This document shows positions 8,908 to 17,312 of a stretch of 39,412 nucleotides of DNA, in pieces. Position 1 is the first letter of the stretch. Every line of letters starts with the position of its first letter. The stretch lies in contig LNJE01000014.1 of assembly GCA_001587635.1 (NCBI GenBank), forward strand, positions 1 through 39,412. Direction: 5' to 3'. Source of the stretch: Methanofastidiosum methylothiophilum (GTDB lineage: Archaea > Methanobacteriota_B > Thermococci > Methanofastidiosales > Methanofastidiosaceae). Both the position numbers and the translations under genes were made by a program. The notes beneath the pieces are model-generated. The model saw nothing but the letters and a program-made list of their open reading frames with translations. It ran no database searches and was not told the DNA's origin.

Positions 8908-9687
8908 CTATCTTATATATCCTGTTTCCTCGTTTCCTGGGGGCAATGTCTGGAATTCAGGCATGTTCTTTTGCATTTCTTGTATCTTTGTGAGTGCCTT
9001 CTCAGTTTCTTCAGCCCTCTTGTCAAGCTCTTCCATATTTATATCAAGCTCCAATATATCAATCAATACCTGTAAGACTGCTTTTGAAGCTTTAGCATCA
9101 ATTATGTATCCAGGAGACTCACCTAAAAGGCATAAACCTTTCATATTCCTAAGTTTCCCCATAGCTATGAGGAGTCCTGATGTGCCAACTATCGCTGAGC
9201 CAGGATCTTCCCTAAAGACAATATTTTTTTCTTTATACTTTTCAATTGTTTCAACATCTGATGCGGCGCCCAATACTTTTGGCTCCTTTACAGGGTATCC
9301 CCCTGTGGAGTATCCTCCCAAAGTAAACATTTCCTTAACATCAAACTTCTCGATATAATCAAGAATGGTAGTGGCTATTTCATAATGCCCATACGCATCT
9401 GTGGGTGGAGGTTGTGTGTCTCCAGATAAAAGTAATAAGTCCCTTTTTCCACTAGTATAGTAATAGAATTCATTTTTCATTAATCTCATCGTTGAATCCT
9501 TTTCTACTAATGCTTGGTGGGGAAATCTTGGAGAGTATAGATCGGCAAATTTAACTGCCTTTAATTCCTGGATAAGATGATCAGCAGCAAGTTTTCCTAC
9601 AAGGCCTATACCAGGCAAACCTTCAACAAATATTGGATTCTTAAGTTTAATATCTTTTTTTTCCTCAATAATATAAGTTTCTTTCAT
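8908..9687 (-). CDS. PAC2 family protein (proteasome assembly chaperone-like)
   Basis: A 259-aa protein of the archaeal PAC2/COG2047 family, related to proteasome assembly chaperones (PbaA/PbaB). The hallmark EGLPGIGLVGKLAADHL is at about residues 22-38, followed by the family's TLGGYSTGG and a conserved P-G-x-A-I-VGTSGLL region. A short coiled coil (about 215-240) precedes the tail. The C-terminus (TGYIR) is not a proper HbYX proteasome-docking motif, so direct 20S binding is uncertain. The ATG overlaps the nop10 stop (ATGA), so it is the last gene of the pcn-to-PAC2 block. Confidence 0.9.
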   Translation of the reverse strand: MKETYIIEEKKDIKLKNPIFVEGLPGIGLVGKLAADHLIQELKAVKFADLYSPRFPHQALVEKDSTMRLMKNEFYYYTSGKRDLLLLSGDTQPPPTDAYGHYEIATTILDYIEKFDVKEMFTLGGYSTGGYPVKEPKVLGAASDVETIEKYKEKNIVFREDPGSAIVGTSGLLIAMGKLRNMKGLCLLGESPGYIIDAKASKAVLQVLIDILELDINMEELDKRAEETEKALTKIQEMQKNMPEFQTLPPGNEETGYIR

Positions 9688-9845
9688 AGTAATTCTCTCT
9701 CCTTTTTGATTAATCTCCTATATTTACCGTATTTATCCTCTAGTGAAAACTTTGGAGGGTGAGGATTTACTGTACGGGCATTACATAATGGACATAAATC
9801 CTTAAGAGTATATTTTTTACATTCTGGGCAGATTTTCATCTTCAT
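9684..9845 (-). CDS. nop10: Ribosome biogenesis protein Nop10
   Basis: A 53-aa subunit of the H/ACA ribonucleoprotein that makes pseudouridines in rRNA. A zinc-ribbon half with two CxxC pairs (CPEC, CPLC) is followed by the conserved NPHPPKFSLEDKYGKYRR tail that contacts Cbf5. I start at the ATG at 9845: it gives the normal family N-terminus (MKMKICPEC) and lies 1 nt after the aIF2 alpha stop. A longer frame from 9890 only adds sequence overlapping aIF2 alpha. Confidence 0.96.
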   Translation of the reverse strand: MKMKICPECKKYTLKDLCPLCNARTVNPHPPKFSLEDKYGKYRRLIKKERELL

Positions 9846-9846
9846 A

Positions 9847-10626
9847 TCATGATCTCTTAAAGGATCCTTTACCCTCATTATTCTGAACATGAGCTATTGC
9901 CATTTCTGCAATATCTCTTAAAACAGATTCTGCTGTTTTGTAGTCTTCAGCAACAATATGGATGGAATATTTTGGAGACCCTTCATTTCTTATTTCAACA
10001 TCTTCAACTTTGTCTTTGAATTTATCTCTTGCAGTAATTAAAGCTTCCTTTATTACGTTAACACCATTTCCAGAGTAACTTTCAAGTGTTATATGGCCGG
10101 TGATTGAAATTAACGGATTCTCAACATTAGTAGCTATAATATCGAAAAGCCCATCAATATATTTTTCATCTATAAGCCCTTTCAAAATGCCTTTTCCTTT
10201 TGTTGAAACGTCTTCAAATGCAGCATATAAGTCGCCATATTTATTAACAAGGGGCACCCCAATGTCATGAATGATACCCTTAAAGTCTTCCCCAATGTTT
10301 GAGGCATAAAGTTCAAGTAATTTTTCACCTTTCTTTTCTCGTTTAAATTCCTGAACTTTTGTTTTCTTCTGCTGGCTTGTGACTCTTCTTAAAGATAGGT
10401 CTATATGATTTTTAGAAGCATCAACCTTCAATACTTTACACACTATCTTTTGGCCTTCTCGGACATGATTTCTAATATTTTTGACCCAGCTGGAGGAAAT
10501 TTCTTTTATATGTATCATTCCCTCCTTGTTATATTCGTCTAAGATAACAAAAGCACCGTAAGGAAATACTTCCTTAACGGAACACATAACAAGGTCCCCC
10601 TCTTCAGGGTACTCCTTTTCAAGCAT
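9847..10626 (-). CDS. eif2a: Translation initiation factor aIF2 subunit alpha
   Basis: A 259-aa alpha subunit of the aIF2 complex that carries initiator Met-tRNA to the ribosome. An S1 RNA-binding domain occupies about residues 8-80 (GDLVMCSVKEVFPYGAFVIL; IHIKEISSSWV), then a helical middle domain and an alpha/beta C-terminal domain that binds aIF2 gamma. The gene sits between rpS27e and nop10 with almost no spacing; the S27e stop lies within the GGAGTGA ribosome-binding stretch before its ATG. This order is typical of archaea. The gamma subunit is encoded nearby at 13642-14862. Confidence 0.97.
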   Translation of the reverse strand: MLEKEYPEEGDLVMCSVKEVFPYGAFVILDEYNKEGMIHIKEISSSWVKNIRNHVREGQKIVCKVLKVDASKNHIDLSLRRVTSQQKKTKVQEFKREKKGEKLLELYASNIGEDFKGIIHDIGVPLVNKYGDLYAAFEDVSTKGKGILKGLIDEKYIDGLFDIIATNVENPLISITGHITLESYSGNGVNVIKEALITARDKFKDKVEDVEIRNEGSPKYSIHIVAEDYKTAESVLRDIAEMAIAHVQNNEGKGSFKRS

Positions 10627-10633
10627 TAAATAT

Positions 10634-10810
10634 TCACTCCAAAACTTCTAGTATTTCAGCATTAATTTTGCCTACTCCACCTTTTGACTCAACAAGTGAT
10701 TTCCCACAAGTTAGGCATTTTACAGTAATGGCTGGTCTGTTAAACACTACTTGTTCGCTTGAACAGTCTGTGCATTTCACCCTTAAAAACTTTGAAATAA
10801 GTTTTTTCAT
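10634..10810 (-). CDS. rps27e: Ribosomal protein S27e
   Basis: A 58-aa zinc-ribbon protein of the small ribosomal subunit. Four zinc cysteines are visible as CTDC and CLTC, flanked by the family's FLRVKC and VFNRPA segments. The ATG at 10810 gives the standard MKKLISKFL start and lies 1 nt after the L44e stop; the longer frame from 10825 overlaps L44e without reason. Confidence 0.96.
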   Translation of the reverse strand: MKKLISKFLRVKCTDCSSEQVVFNRPAITVKCLTCGKSLVESKGGVGKINAEILEVLE

Positions 10811-10811
10811 T

Positions 10812-11090
10812 CTATGCCTCCACAAATTCTAACTTTTTAACTCTGAAGCCTTTTCTTGTAGTGGCTTTTTTGCATAATTCGCATCTGTATCTCAAATCAA
10901 GTTTACTAACAGTTTTCCCACCACTAACTGAAGATCTGGGAAAACCCCGGTAACCTTTAATTTTTCTTCTATACCTTCTCTGACCTGCACTAAGCTCTCC
11001 CCTTTTTCTTTTCTTTACAGTCTCAACTTTATGTGATGTATGTTTTTTGCAAGTCGGGCAGTAGGTATTCATTTTTTTTGGCATTTTCAT
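10812..11090 (-). CDS. rpl44e: Ribosomal protein L44e
   Basis: A 92-aa large-subunit protein. Zinc ligands appear as CPTC near the N-terminus and CELC near the C-terminus, with the diagnostic basic centre KRKRGELSAGQRRYRRK. The start MKMPKKMNTYCP matches archaeal L44e; the ATG at 11090 has GTGAT a few bases upstream, so the upstream MIL codons are not needed. Co-transcribed with S27e and aIF2 alpha. Confidence 0.96.
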   Translation of the reverse strand: MKMPKKMNTYCPTCKKHTSHKVETVKKRKRGELSAGQRRYRRKIKGYRGFPRSSVSGGKTVSKLDLRYRCELCKKATTRKGFRVKKLEFVEA

Positions 11091-11105
11091 AAGAATCACT
11101 CACGA

Positions 11106-11609
11106 TTAGTTCTCAGCAAGTTTCTCTCTTATAAGTATCTCGGCGTTTCTCAAAGGGATTGAAATTACTTCCCCCTTTTTAAATGGACCATAGGACCTCA
11201 TATCTTCTCCTATGAACTCCGGTACATCTTGTGAGAGCCTTACCTCCTTAAAAACCTTTTCCCTTATTTCTTTGATAGAAACATCAGTATTAAGGATATT
11301 TTTCTTATATTCATTAAAAAGATCATTAATATTTTTAGAAATGTTATTTTCTAACTTATTTTCTGATTGCAACTTCAGAACAGAGTTATCAAACATCAAC
11401 CTAAATCTCTTCCTGCAGAAAATCTCAAATTTTTTTTTAGTATATTCACATTTAGCTTTTTTTATCTTATCTTCAAGTGAACTTTCGTCATAATCTGCGA
11501 TTAACAAATCGATAATATCTTTAGAATCCCCTCCAATTGAGTCGAAGCTACCTGACTTAATATATTCTTTTTTAAAAATATTTAGGAGATTTTCATTATC
11601 GTTTCCCAT
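11106..11609 (-). CDS. GINS complex subunit (Gins51/Gins15-like)
   Basis: A 167-aa subunit of the archaeal GINS complex, which bridges MCM helicase and the GAN nuclease or polymerase at replication forks. The N-terminal ~115 residues are lysine-rich and helical (the GINS A domain). The C-terminal ~45 residues form the small B domain, with the conserved DVPEFIGEDMRSYGPFKKGE and PLRNAEILI. A-then-B order is that of the Gins51 class. It lies 8 bases downstream of pcn, a common archaeal coupling of replication genes. Confidence 0.9.
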   Translation of the reverse strand: MGNDNENLLNIFKKEYIKSGSFDSIGGDSKDIIDLLIADYDESSLEDKIKKAKCEYTKKKFEIFCRKRFRLMFDNSVLKLQSENKLENNISKNINDLFNEYKKNILNTDVSIKEIREKVFKEVRLSQDVPEFIGEDMRSYGPFKKGEVISIPLRNAEILIREKLAEN

Positions 11610-11616
11610 GTTGTTC

Positions 11617-12354
11617 TCATCTTTCGACCCTTGGAGCTAAAATAAATACAAATGAAGCACCTTCAATTTCAAACTCAATTTTAACAGGCATATCATTCCC
11701 TATTTCAATTGACATTTCGCCCGGTATAGACTTTGACATATCAGTCAAATAACTCAAATTAAATGTTGAAGCGGCTCCTGATGAAACAATAATTTCGTAA
11801 AGGTCTGGATCTCCTTTTTCAAGTTTTACTTCGATATCCCCTGTGTCACCATCAGCACTCATATAAAATGCATCTTCAGCTCTGAGGGTGACATGGTCTG
11901 AAACTATATTTGCATCTTTTAGGCCTTCTCTAAAGACTTGGGAGCTTAGCCTTATCTTTGATGTTGTATTTAATGTAGGCATTTTAAGATTTGATTGTTC
12001 GGTAACATCAATAAGCTGACAGCCAAATCTCCTAGTTGATGTTCCTTTAAGGACCATAAGTATTTTGTTTTTTTCTTCATCAAGCTTTAGAACTAGAATA
12101 TCGTCACTTCTGCTTCGATTTATGAATTTTGACATATCTTCAATATCAATGCCTATAGTAACTTCCTTGTCTGTTTTAAATTCTGCAAATACTTCTTTGT
12201 TCATTTTAAAGTCGATCATGCTCACATGAGATGGATCCATGGCTCTTAATTCAATACCCTCAGCAGTAATCCTTAGTGGAACTTCTTCTACAAGACTACC
12301 AATAGCAGTTACACATTTTCTCCATATTTCTGCACTCAAAACAGCTTCAAACAT
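11617..12354 (-). CDS. pcn: DNA polymerase sliding clamp PCNA
   Basis: A 245-aa clamp that encircles DNA and tethers polymerases, Fen1, ligase and others as a trimer. Hallmarks are the N-terminal MFEAVLSAEIWRKCVTAIGS, the LRAMDPSHVSMIDF stretch (about residues 36-50), an interdomain linker near 118-130, and a C-terminal FEIEGASFVFILAPRVE that receives PIP-box peptides. Length is normal. AAGGTGA precedes the ATG and a TATA box lies at about 12391-12410. First gene of the block running to PAC2. Confidence 0.98.
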   Translation of the reverse strand: MFEAVLSAEIWRKCVTAIGSLVEEVPLRITAEGIELRAMDPSHVSMIDFKMNKEVFAEFKTDKEVTIGIDIEDMSKFINRSRSDDILVLKLDEEKNKILMVLKGTSTRRFGCQLIDVTEQSNLKMPTLNTTSKIRLSSQVFREGLKDANIVSDHVTLRAEDAFYMSADGDTGDIEVKLEKGDPDLYEIIVSSGAASTFNLSYLTDMSKSIPGEMSIEIGNDMPVKIEFEIEGASFVFILAPRVER

Positions 12355-12390
12355 TCGCTCACCTTACTATACATATATATGATAGTTCTT

Positions 12391-12410
12391 AATATATTTA
12401 TATAAATTTA
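12391..12410 (-). promoter_or_regulatory. TATA box region of pcn operon
   Basis: Read on the minus strand, this contains TTTATATAAATA about 45 nt before the pcn ATG, a strong archaeal box A match. The expected transcription start near 12375 leaves a short leader holding AAGGTGA. Confidence 0.5.
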
Positions 12411-12417
12411 TTGGAGA

Positions 12418-12729
12418 TTATTTATAATAAAGGCTTCTAATCTTGTCAAAACTTTCTCTATAAAGTTTAATATCAAGTTCTGACATATCTTGGATTAACT
12501 CGCCTTTTAGAGATCCTGAGATAGTAATGCCAAATACCCTAACGATGTCACCTTCTTTAAAGCTGATATCATCACCAAAAACTACTTCAATTTGACCTGT
12601 TCCATCGTCTAAAAGTATGTCATTCCCATTTTTTTTGATTATGGCCCCTACGACACTAACATATTTTTCGTTTGGTATTTCTTTTATTTTTACCTTTTTA
12701 AAAGGTGGCTTTGTGAATCTATCTGCCAA
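12418..12729 (-). CDS. OB-fold nucleic-acid-binding protein
   Basis: A 103-aa single OB-fold protein, resembling small RPA- or Stn1-like domains. Alternating strands are visible: KYVSVVGAIIKKNGNDILLDDGTGQIEVVFGDD..FKEGDIVRVFGITI. Placement next to pcn and GINS suggests a role in replication or repair, but the family function is unknown to me. The start appears to be TTG (MADRF), preceded by GAGGG, and the gene is divergent from the kinase at 12789. It could be co-regulated with pcn, although pcn has its own promoter. Confidence 0.8.
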   Translation of the reverse strand: MADRFTKPPFKKVKIKEIPNEKYVSVVGAIIKKNGNDILLDDGTGQIEVVFGDDISFKEGDIVRVFGITISGSLKGELIQDMSELDIKLYRESFDKIRSLYYK

Positions 12730-12788
12730 ATTATCCCTCAGTTTATATTTTGGGTAATATATTTAAAACTTACCTTAGAGGATATATT

Positions 12789-13283
12789 ATGATTATAGTA
12801 ATCACTGGGCTCCCAGGAACTGGCAAAACTACGATTGCCAAAGCACTTGCAAAAGAGATAGATGCCATAGTTTTTTCAACAGATAAGATAAGAAAAATGA
12901 TTTTTGAAACCCCTGTATACAATGAAGAGGATAAACGGAGGGTATACAATGAACTCTTCTTTCAAGCTGAGAAATATCTAAAAATGGGCAAAAATGTAAT
13001 ACTTGATGGAACATTTTATACAAAAGCATTGAGAAATAGAGCAAAAGAAGTTGGGGCGCTTTTTTCACAAAAAGTATACTTTGTCTACTGTAAAACTCCT
13101 GAAGATATTCTTAAAAAAAGAATTGATAGCAGGAAAGATAAATTTAGTGATGCAGATTACAATGTTTATCTTGGGATGAAAAAAATATTTGAAGATTTTG
13201 AAGAAGAAATAATTGAAATTGATACATCTAATCCTGTAAAAACTAACATTGATACTATAAAACTAAAGATTTATTCAATATAA
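12789..13283 (+). CDS. P-loop kinase (AAA_33 / adenylate kinase-like)
   Basis: A 164-aa nucleotide-binding protein of the small-molecule or RNA kinase type. The P-loop GLPGTGKT is at residues 7-14, FSTDKIRK near 30 and the lid-like KRIDSRKDKFSDADY near 115. It belongs with predicted kinases of the zeta-toxin/Pnkp-kinase-like group; the substrate cannot be read from sequence. I start at the ATG at 12789, with AGAGG upstream and P-loop spacing normal for the family; a longer frame from 12750 runs through the promoter. Its end overlaps the converging PIN gene by 13 nt. Confidence 0.85.
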   Translation: MIIVITGLPGTGKTTIAKALAKEIDAIVFSTDKIRKMIFETPVYNEEDKRRVYNELFFQAEKYLKMGKNVILDGTFYTKALRNRAKEVGALFSQKVYFVYCKTPEDILKKRIDSRKDKFSDADYNVYLGMKKIFEDFEEEIIEIDTSNPVKTNIDTIKLKIYSI

Positions 13284-13675
13284 CCTTCAAGTGCAAGTCT
13301 TGTACCCTTTTTTAGAAAAATTACTGGAGTTTGGAGTTTTCTTAAATCTGATTTTAATTTCATGTCGTTTGTCGCTACTATGCATTTGTTATTTTTTGCA
13401 TATTCAAGGATACTTCTATCAACTGGACCTTCTAAATTGATCTTTTCATATCGTTCAGATAATTTTAATGCAATTTCTTTAGAAATTTTATCGGAACCTG
13501 TAAGATGTATTTTATTTAATTCCGAAATAACATTTGTTGGGATAAGTATCTGGCATTTTCTTTCTACGACATCTTCAATTGATTCAATTCTAAGATTGAA
13601 TCTGCCGGGGAGAAGAAGAAAATTAGTATCTAAAATTACAATTATTTTATTATCCCGTAGCCTATCAGTCTCCAT
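13271..13675 (-). CDS. PIN-domain protein, Fcf1/COG1412-like
   Basis: A 134-aa PIN nuclease-fold protein. Acidic active-site residues appear in VILDTNFLL, the SELNKI helix and CIVATNDMKLKSDL, close to the eukaryotic Fcf1/Utp24 and archaeal COG1412 proteins linked to rRNA processing. It follows aIF2 gamma, overlapping it by 34 nt, an arrangement found in many archaea. That argues for a housekeeping RNA role and against a VapC toxin; no antitoxin partner is present. Confidence 0.88.
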   Translation of the reverse strand: METDRLRDNKIIVILDTNFLLLPGRFNLRIESIEDVVERKCQILIPTNVISELNKIHLTGSDKISKEIALKLSERYEKINLEGPVDRSILEYAKNNKCIVATNDMKLKSDLRKLQTPVIFLKKGTRLALEGYIE

Positions 13676-14862
13676 CTGGCCCCGACCCTTCTGCTTATAG
13701 CTACTCTTTCCTCAATTAAAGAACAAACTGGTATTTTCAAAATCAATTCTGTAACTTTCCCCACCTTAGTAGCAGTACCTATTGTTTTGGCGGTTCCTAT
13801 ATTCAACAGAAGCATTTCTTTGGGTCGTATGGGCTCAACTTCAATTTCATCCTCTGTGCCAACTACCCTTTCAAGAAGATGTATTTCAAGTGTTAAATTT
13901 TCCCAAACTTTTGGTAGCTCGCCAGGGTGGCCTAATATGCTGCCTGCCAGAGTGTCTGATTTTGTGACTGCTGGATCAAGGAATGTTCCAACTCCTAAAA
14001 GTCCACCGGGAAATGCTTCTTCCACTGATTCATTACTAGCGTTTAAGCTTGAAACTTCCGTTAGTATTGACTTGAAAACTTTTTTATTCTGCTCAATTTT
14101 TTCAAATCCAGGTCTTATCTCGATCTTATCCCCAACTTTTAATTTTCCCTGAATCAAAGAGCCACCCAATATCCCACCTTTAAGCTCCTCAGGATGTATC
14201 CCTGGCCTGCTTGTATCAAATGACCTTGCTACAAACATGATGGGGGGCTTGCTTGAATCTCTTTTTGGGGTTTTAATTACATCTTCTACAGATTTAATTA
14301 AATAATCAATGTTTACCCTATGTTGGGCAGATACGGGAATGATTGGAGCATTTTCAGCTACAGTACCTTTAATAAAATTTTTAATCTGATTATAATTTTC
14401 AATAGCTTTTTCCTTAGAAACTAGCTCAATTTTATTCTGAGCAATAACTATATTTTTAATCCCAACAATGTTTAAGGCCATCAGATGTTCTTTGGTCTGT
14501 GGTTGTGGACATTTTTCATTGGCTGCAATTACCAATATGGCTCCGTCCATGATTGCTGCACCTGAAAGCATTGTCGCCATCAAAGTTTCATGCCCAGGCG
14601 CATCGACAAAGGAGACTTTTCTCAAAATTTTCGATTGACCCCCACATTTAGGACAATTTTTTTCAGTAGTATATGCTTCGACTCCCTTGCATGATTCACA
14701 TTTTCTAAACTCGATGTCAGCATACCCAAGCCTAATTGTAATGCCTCTTCTAAGCTCTTCGCTGTGTTTGTCTGTCCAAACACCAGATAGAGCTCTAGTC
14801 AAAGTTGTTTTACCATGATCGACATGCCCTACAAGACCTATATTTACTTCTGCTTGTGCCAA
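13642..14862 (-). CDS. eif2g: Translation initiation factor aIF2 subunit gamma
   Basis: A 406-aa GTPase core of aIF2 that binds Met-tRNAi. The G1 motif VGHVDHGKTT is at residues 11-20, switch II DAPGHE from 87 and the G4 motif at 143-146, read as NKIE where most GTPases have NKxD (typical of this family). A zinc knuckle has C55, C58, C70 and C73. Two beta-barrel domains follow. It lies in an operon with S6e upstream and the PIN gene downstream. Confidence 0.98.
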   Translation of the reverse strand: MAQAEVNIGLVGHVDHGKTTLTRALSGVWTDKHSEELRRGITIRLGYADIEFRKCESCKGVEAYTTEKNCPKCGGQSKILRKVSFVDAPGHETLMATMLSGAAIMDGAILVIAANEKCPQPQTKEHLMALNIVGIKNIVIAQNKIELVSKEKAIENYNQIKNFIKGTVAENAPIIPVSAQHRVNIDYLIKSVEDVIKTPKRDSSKPPIMFVARSFDTSRPGIHPEELKGGILGGSLIQGKLKVGDKIEIRPGFEKIEQNKKVFKSILTEVSSLNASNESVEEAFPGGLLGVGTFLDPAVTKSDTLAGSILGHPGELPKVWENLTLEIHLLERVVGTEDEIEVEPIRPKEMLLLNIGTAKTIGTATKVGKVTELILKIPVCSLIEERVAISRRVGARWRLIGYGIIK

Positions 14863-14895
14863 CTTATATCTCCTTTATCTTAAATTAAACATACC

Positions 14896-15294
14896 TTAAG
14901 ACTTCGTTTTTGGTGTTTCTTCGTCTTTCTTTTCTTCAGGATTTTCATATTTTTCAGGCTTTATTACTTTGGTATTAATTTGCACAGTGTCTTCATTTAT
15001 GGTGTTGCCTCTAACTCTCTTTTTTCTTCTCTCACCATGTTCTGATGGATTAAAACCTACGCCCTTAGACAGTAAAAGTTTTATTCTTCTGTTACCATCG
15101 AGATCCTTTCTCATTGGGAATCCATCTTTATCGGATCCACCTGTAATCTTCAACACATGGCCAGAGAGTCCTATAGATTCTCCGTTAAACTCTTCACCAA
15201 TTTTTAAACCAAAGAGGGATTCTGCCTGTTTGTCTTTTACTTCCTTTTGTACAGTTTTACCATCCTTGTAAGAAACAATAACTTTGTATTCCAT
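14896..15294 (-). CDS. rps6e: Ribosomal protein S6e
   Basis: A 132-aa small-subunit ribosomal protein. Conserved segments are GLKIGEEFNGESIGLSG, LKITGGSDKDGFPMRKDLDG and the basic RRIKLLLSKGVGF...GERRKKRVRGNTI. The last ~25 residues are a charged, lysine/glutamate-rich tail not shared across the family. AGGAGGG lies just before the ATG. First gene of the S6e-aIF2 gamma-PIN transcript. Confidence 0.97.
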   Translation of the reverse strand: MEYKVIVSYKDGKTVQKEVKDKQAESLFGLKIGEEFNGESIGLSGHVLKITGGSDKDGFPMRKDLDGNRRIKLLLSKGVGFNPSEHGERRKKRVRGNTINEDTVQINTKVIKPEKYENPEEKKDEETPKTKS

Positions 15295-15363
15295 TGTGAC
15301 CCTCCTATCTTTAGATATATAAGAATCGATTTAACTGCTGTTTAAAAACTTTATTGTCTAATT

Positions 15364-16014
15364 CTATAAATAAGAAATAATTTCCTCTATAGAGGATACA
15401 ATAAGGTCTGCTCCACCAAGACATTCTTTTGAAGATACCCCTGATAGTATCCCTATTGTGAAGCATCCTGCTCTTTTGCCAGACAAAATATCATATGTAT
15501 GATCCCCAACTACAACAGTATCCTCTGCTTTCTTTTTTAGATGATTGATTGCAATCTCTACATGTTCTGGATCAGGTTTTACTTTTTGAACATCATCTCT
15601 TGTAATAATTATATCAATATAATCTAATAAACCTGAGAGTTCCAAAGTTTTCATAGAAGCAGCTTTACTATTTCTCGTAACTATCCCGATACTTTTCCCC
15701 TTTGATTTTAAAATTTTTAACAACTCTATTGATTGAGGAAATGCTTCAGCTTTTTCAGATGCCTCAAGTTCATGGTCTATTATAACTTTTTCTATGTTTT
15801 TAGTTAATTCAATGTACTCTAATTCTTCTTGAAATATAGGCTTTAATTCTTTTAAAGTTTCAATTAAAGACCCTTTAATCTCGAAATAAATTCCATTATC
15901 CTCAAGTATTTTTCTTGCGACTTTTTTTAGATGTTCAAAGTCAAGTTTAAATCTAACTAAAGTTCCATCCATATCAAAGAGGAAAAGGGTATATTTGGAT
16001 AGTGATGTTTCCAT
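15364..16014 (-). CDS. HAD-superfamily phosphatase (phosphoglycolate phosphatase-like)
   Basis: A 216-aa haloacid-dehalogenase-type hydrolase. Motif I FDMDGTLV is at about residues 13-20, motif II SIGIVTRNSK near 113, motif III lysine in KPDPEH near 146, and motif IV VVGDHTYDILSGKRAG near 167. A helical cap domain is inserted after motif I, the subtype that includes phosphoglycolate phosphatase and pyrophosphatase PpaX. Substrate not predictable. Divergent from the glycosyl-phosphate transferase at 16054. Confidence 0.88.
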   Translation of the reverse strand: METSLSKYTLFLFDMDGTLVRFKLDFEHLKKVARKILEDNGIYFEIKGSLIETLKELKPIFQEELEYIELTKNIEKVIIDHELEASEKAEAFPQSIELLKILKSKGKSIGIVTRNSKAASMKTLELSGLLDYIDIIITRDDVQKVKPDPEHVEIAINHLKKKAEDTVVVGDHTYDILSGKRAGCFTIGILSGVSSKECLGGADLIVSSIEEIISYL

Positions 16015-16053
16015 AATAAAAATATTTAAGAAGACCTATATAATACTTATTTC

Positions 16054-16995
16054 ATGAATGTTATTTTACTACCAATTATATCCCTAATTGCCACAATTAT
16101 TTTAACTCCCCTCATTGGCAAATTCAATAAGGAGCATGGATTATTTGGAATTGACTTACATAAAATAGAAAGATTTGAAATTCCGGAGGCAGGTGGAATT
16201 GCAATACTTCTCGGTACAATTCCAATTTTCATTTTGTATTTTCTCATAACTTATGATTTAACGATCTTAATGTTCATACTCCCAGTCACGATAATTGGAG
16301 TTGTTGGGTTTATTGACGATGTCTATAACATCCCTCAATCTATTAAAACATTGGCATGTCTCTTAGGAGGCATCCCTCTCTTATTTTTTGTTAAGAACTC
16401 ATCCCTAAATTTTATTTTATTTAAAGTTGATATCAAAAATCTATTTTATCTAGCAATTCCTATAGGAATTACTGCAGCTTCAAACCTTACAAATATTCTT
16501 GCAGGATTTAATGGGGAAGAGGTTGGTTTAGGATTTATATCGTCACTTTCTCTTTCAATTTGTATATTTCTTATGGGGGATATAAAAACTTCAATTTACC
16601 TATTAACATTCACAATGGCTTTTCTAGCCTTTTTGATGTATAACAAATATCCGGCAAAAATCTTTCCTGGCGACACTGGTACATTGATAGTTGGAGCAGT
16701 GATAGCGTCCTTTTCTATAATAAAAAAAATAGAAATAATTGGCGTAATCCTCCTGTTACCTCAGATTCTAGAGTTCTTGTTTAAATCAATTAGAAGATTT
16801 GGCAACAAGAAATATGGTCCCACAAGAGTAGATAAAGAAGGGATCTTACATCCTCAAAACTTTATTTCTGTTGCAAACTTACTTACTTCCCATCTTAAAC
16901 TCACTGAAAAAAAGCTAGTCTTATTAATTTGGTTTATTGGAGCCTTTTTTGGTGCTATGGCTATAATTTTAACCTATTTTTCCATATTAACTTAA
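16054..16995 (+). CDS. Glycosyl-1-phosphate transferase, GT4/MraY family (AglH-like)
   Basis: A 313-aa polytopic membrane enzyme moving a sugar-1-phosphate from a UDP-sugar to a polyprenyl phosphate, the first step of archaeal N-glycan or surface polymer synthesis. Family signatures are GFIDDVYNIP (about residues 86-95, catalytic Asp pair), NILAGFNGEEVG (about 147-158) and FPGDTGTL (about 207-214). About ten hydrophobic helices are visible. Its start probably gives a nearly leaderless mRNA: TATA-like sequences occur at about 16021-16028 and 16035-16045. Closest to Alg7/AglH-type enzymes; the sugar is unknown. Confidence 0.9.
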   Translation: MNVILLPIISLIATIILTPLIGKFNKEHGLFGIDLHKIERFEIPEAGGIAILLGTIPIFILYFLITYDLTILMFILPVTIIGVVGFIDDVYNIPQSIKTLACLLGGIPLLFFVKNSSLNFILFKVDIKNLFYLAIPIGITAASNLTNILAGFNGEEVGLGFISSLSLSICIFLMGDIKTSIYLLTFTMAFLAFLMYNKYPAKIFPGDTGTLIVGAVIASFSIIKKIEIIGVILLLPQILEFLFKSIRRFGNKKYGPTRVDKEGILHPQNFISVANLLTSHLKLTEKKLVLLIWFIGAFFGAMAIILTYFSILT

Positions 16996-17060
16996 ACATT
17001 CCAAAGATAAAGGTTTTAAAGTAATTTAATATTCATGCGATATATAGAAGAGGTGATTCG

Positions 17061-17312
17061 ATGCCTGAAGAAAATATTAAAGGTATTGTCGACTACTTAA
17101 ACGAATTTGTTAATGAGGATAACAGTGTTCCAAGAAATATTAGAAGGGCTGCCAAAGAAGCTGCTGACAGACTACTCGATGTTTCTGAGCCTATTCAATC
17201 AAGAGCCCATGCCGCAGTTGAACTTTTGGATGAAATTTCAAATGATCCAAATATGCCAATGCACACGAGAACAATTCTCTGGGAAGTATTGAGCGAATTA
17301 GAAAAGATTTAA
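17061..17312 (+). CDS. UPF0147 family protein
   Basis: An 83-aa all-helical acidic protein of the UPF0147 family, conserved across archaea but without an assigned function. Conserved segments are VPRNIRRAA, EPIQSRAHAAVELLDEIS and NDPNMPMHTRTILWEVLSELE. A strong ribosome-binding site, GAGGTGAT, lies 3 nt from the ATG. Its stop codon overlaps the stop of the converging bud32 gene by 4 nt. Confidence 0.95.
   Translation: MPEENIKGIVDYLNEFVNEDNSVPRNIRRAAKEAADRLLDVSEPIQSRAHAAVELLDEISNDPNMPMHTRTILWEVLSELEKI

Noticed and set aside
12789..13283. P-loop kinase plus PIN gene as a toxin-antitoxin pair
   Set aside because: They converge with only a 13-nt overlap and belong to different transcripts; no antitoxin-like partner exists.
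13271..13675. PIN protein as a VapC toxin
   Set aside because: It sits in the S6e-aIF2 gamma operon, resembles Fcf1/COG1412 and has no antitoxin gene beside it.
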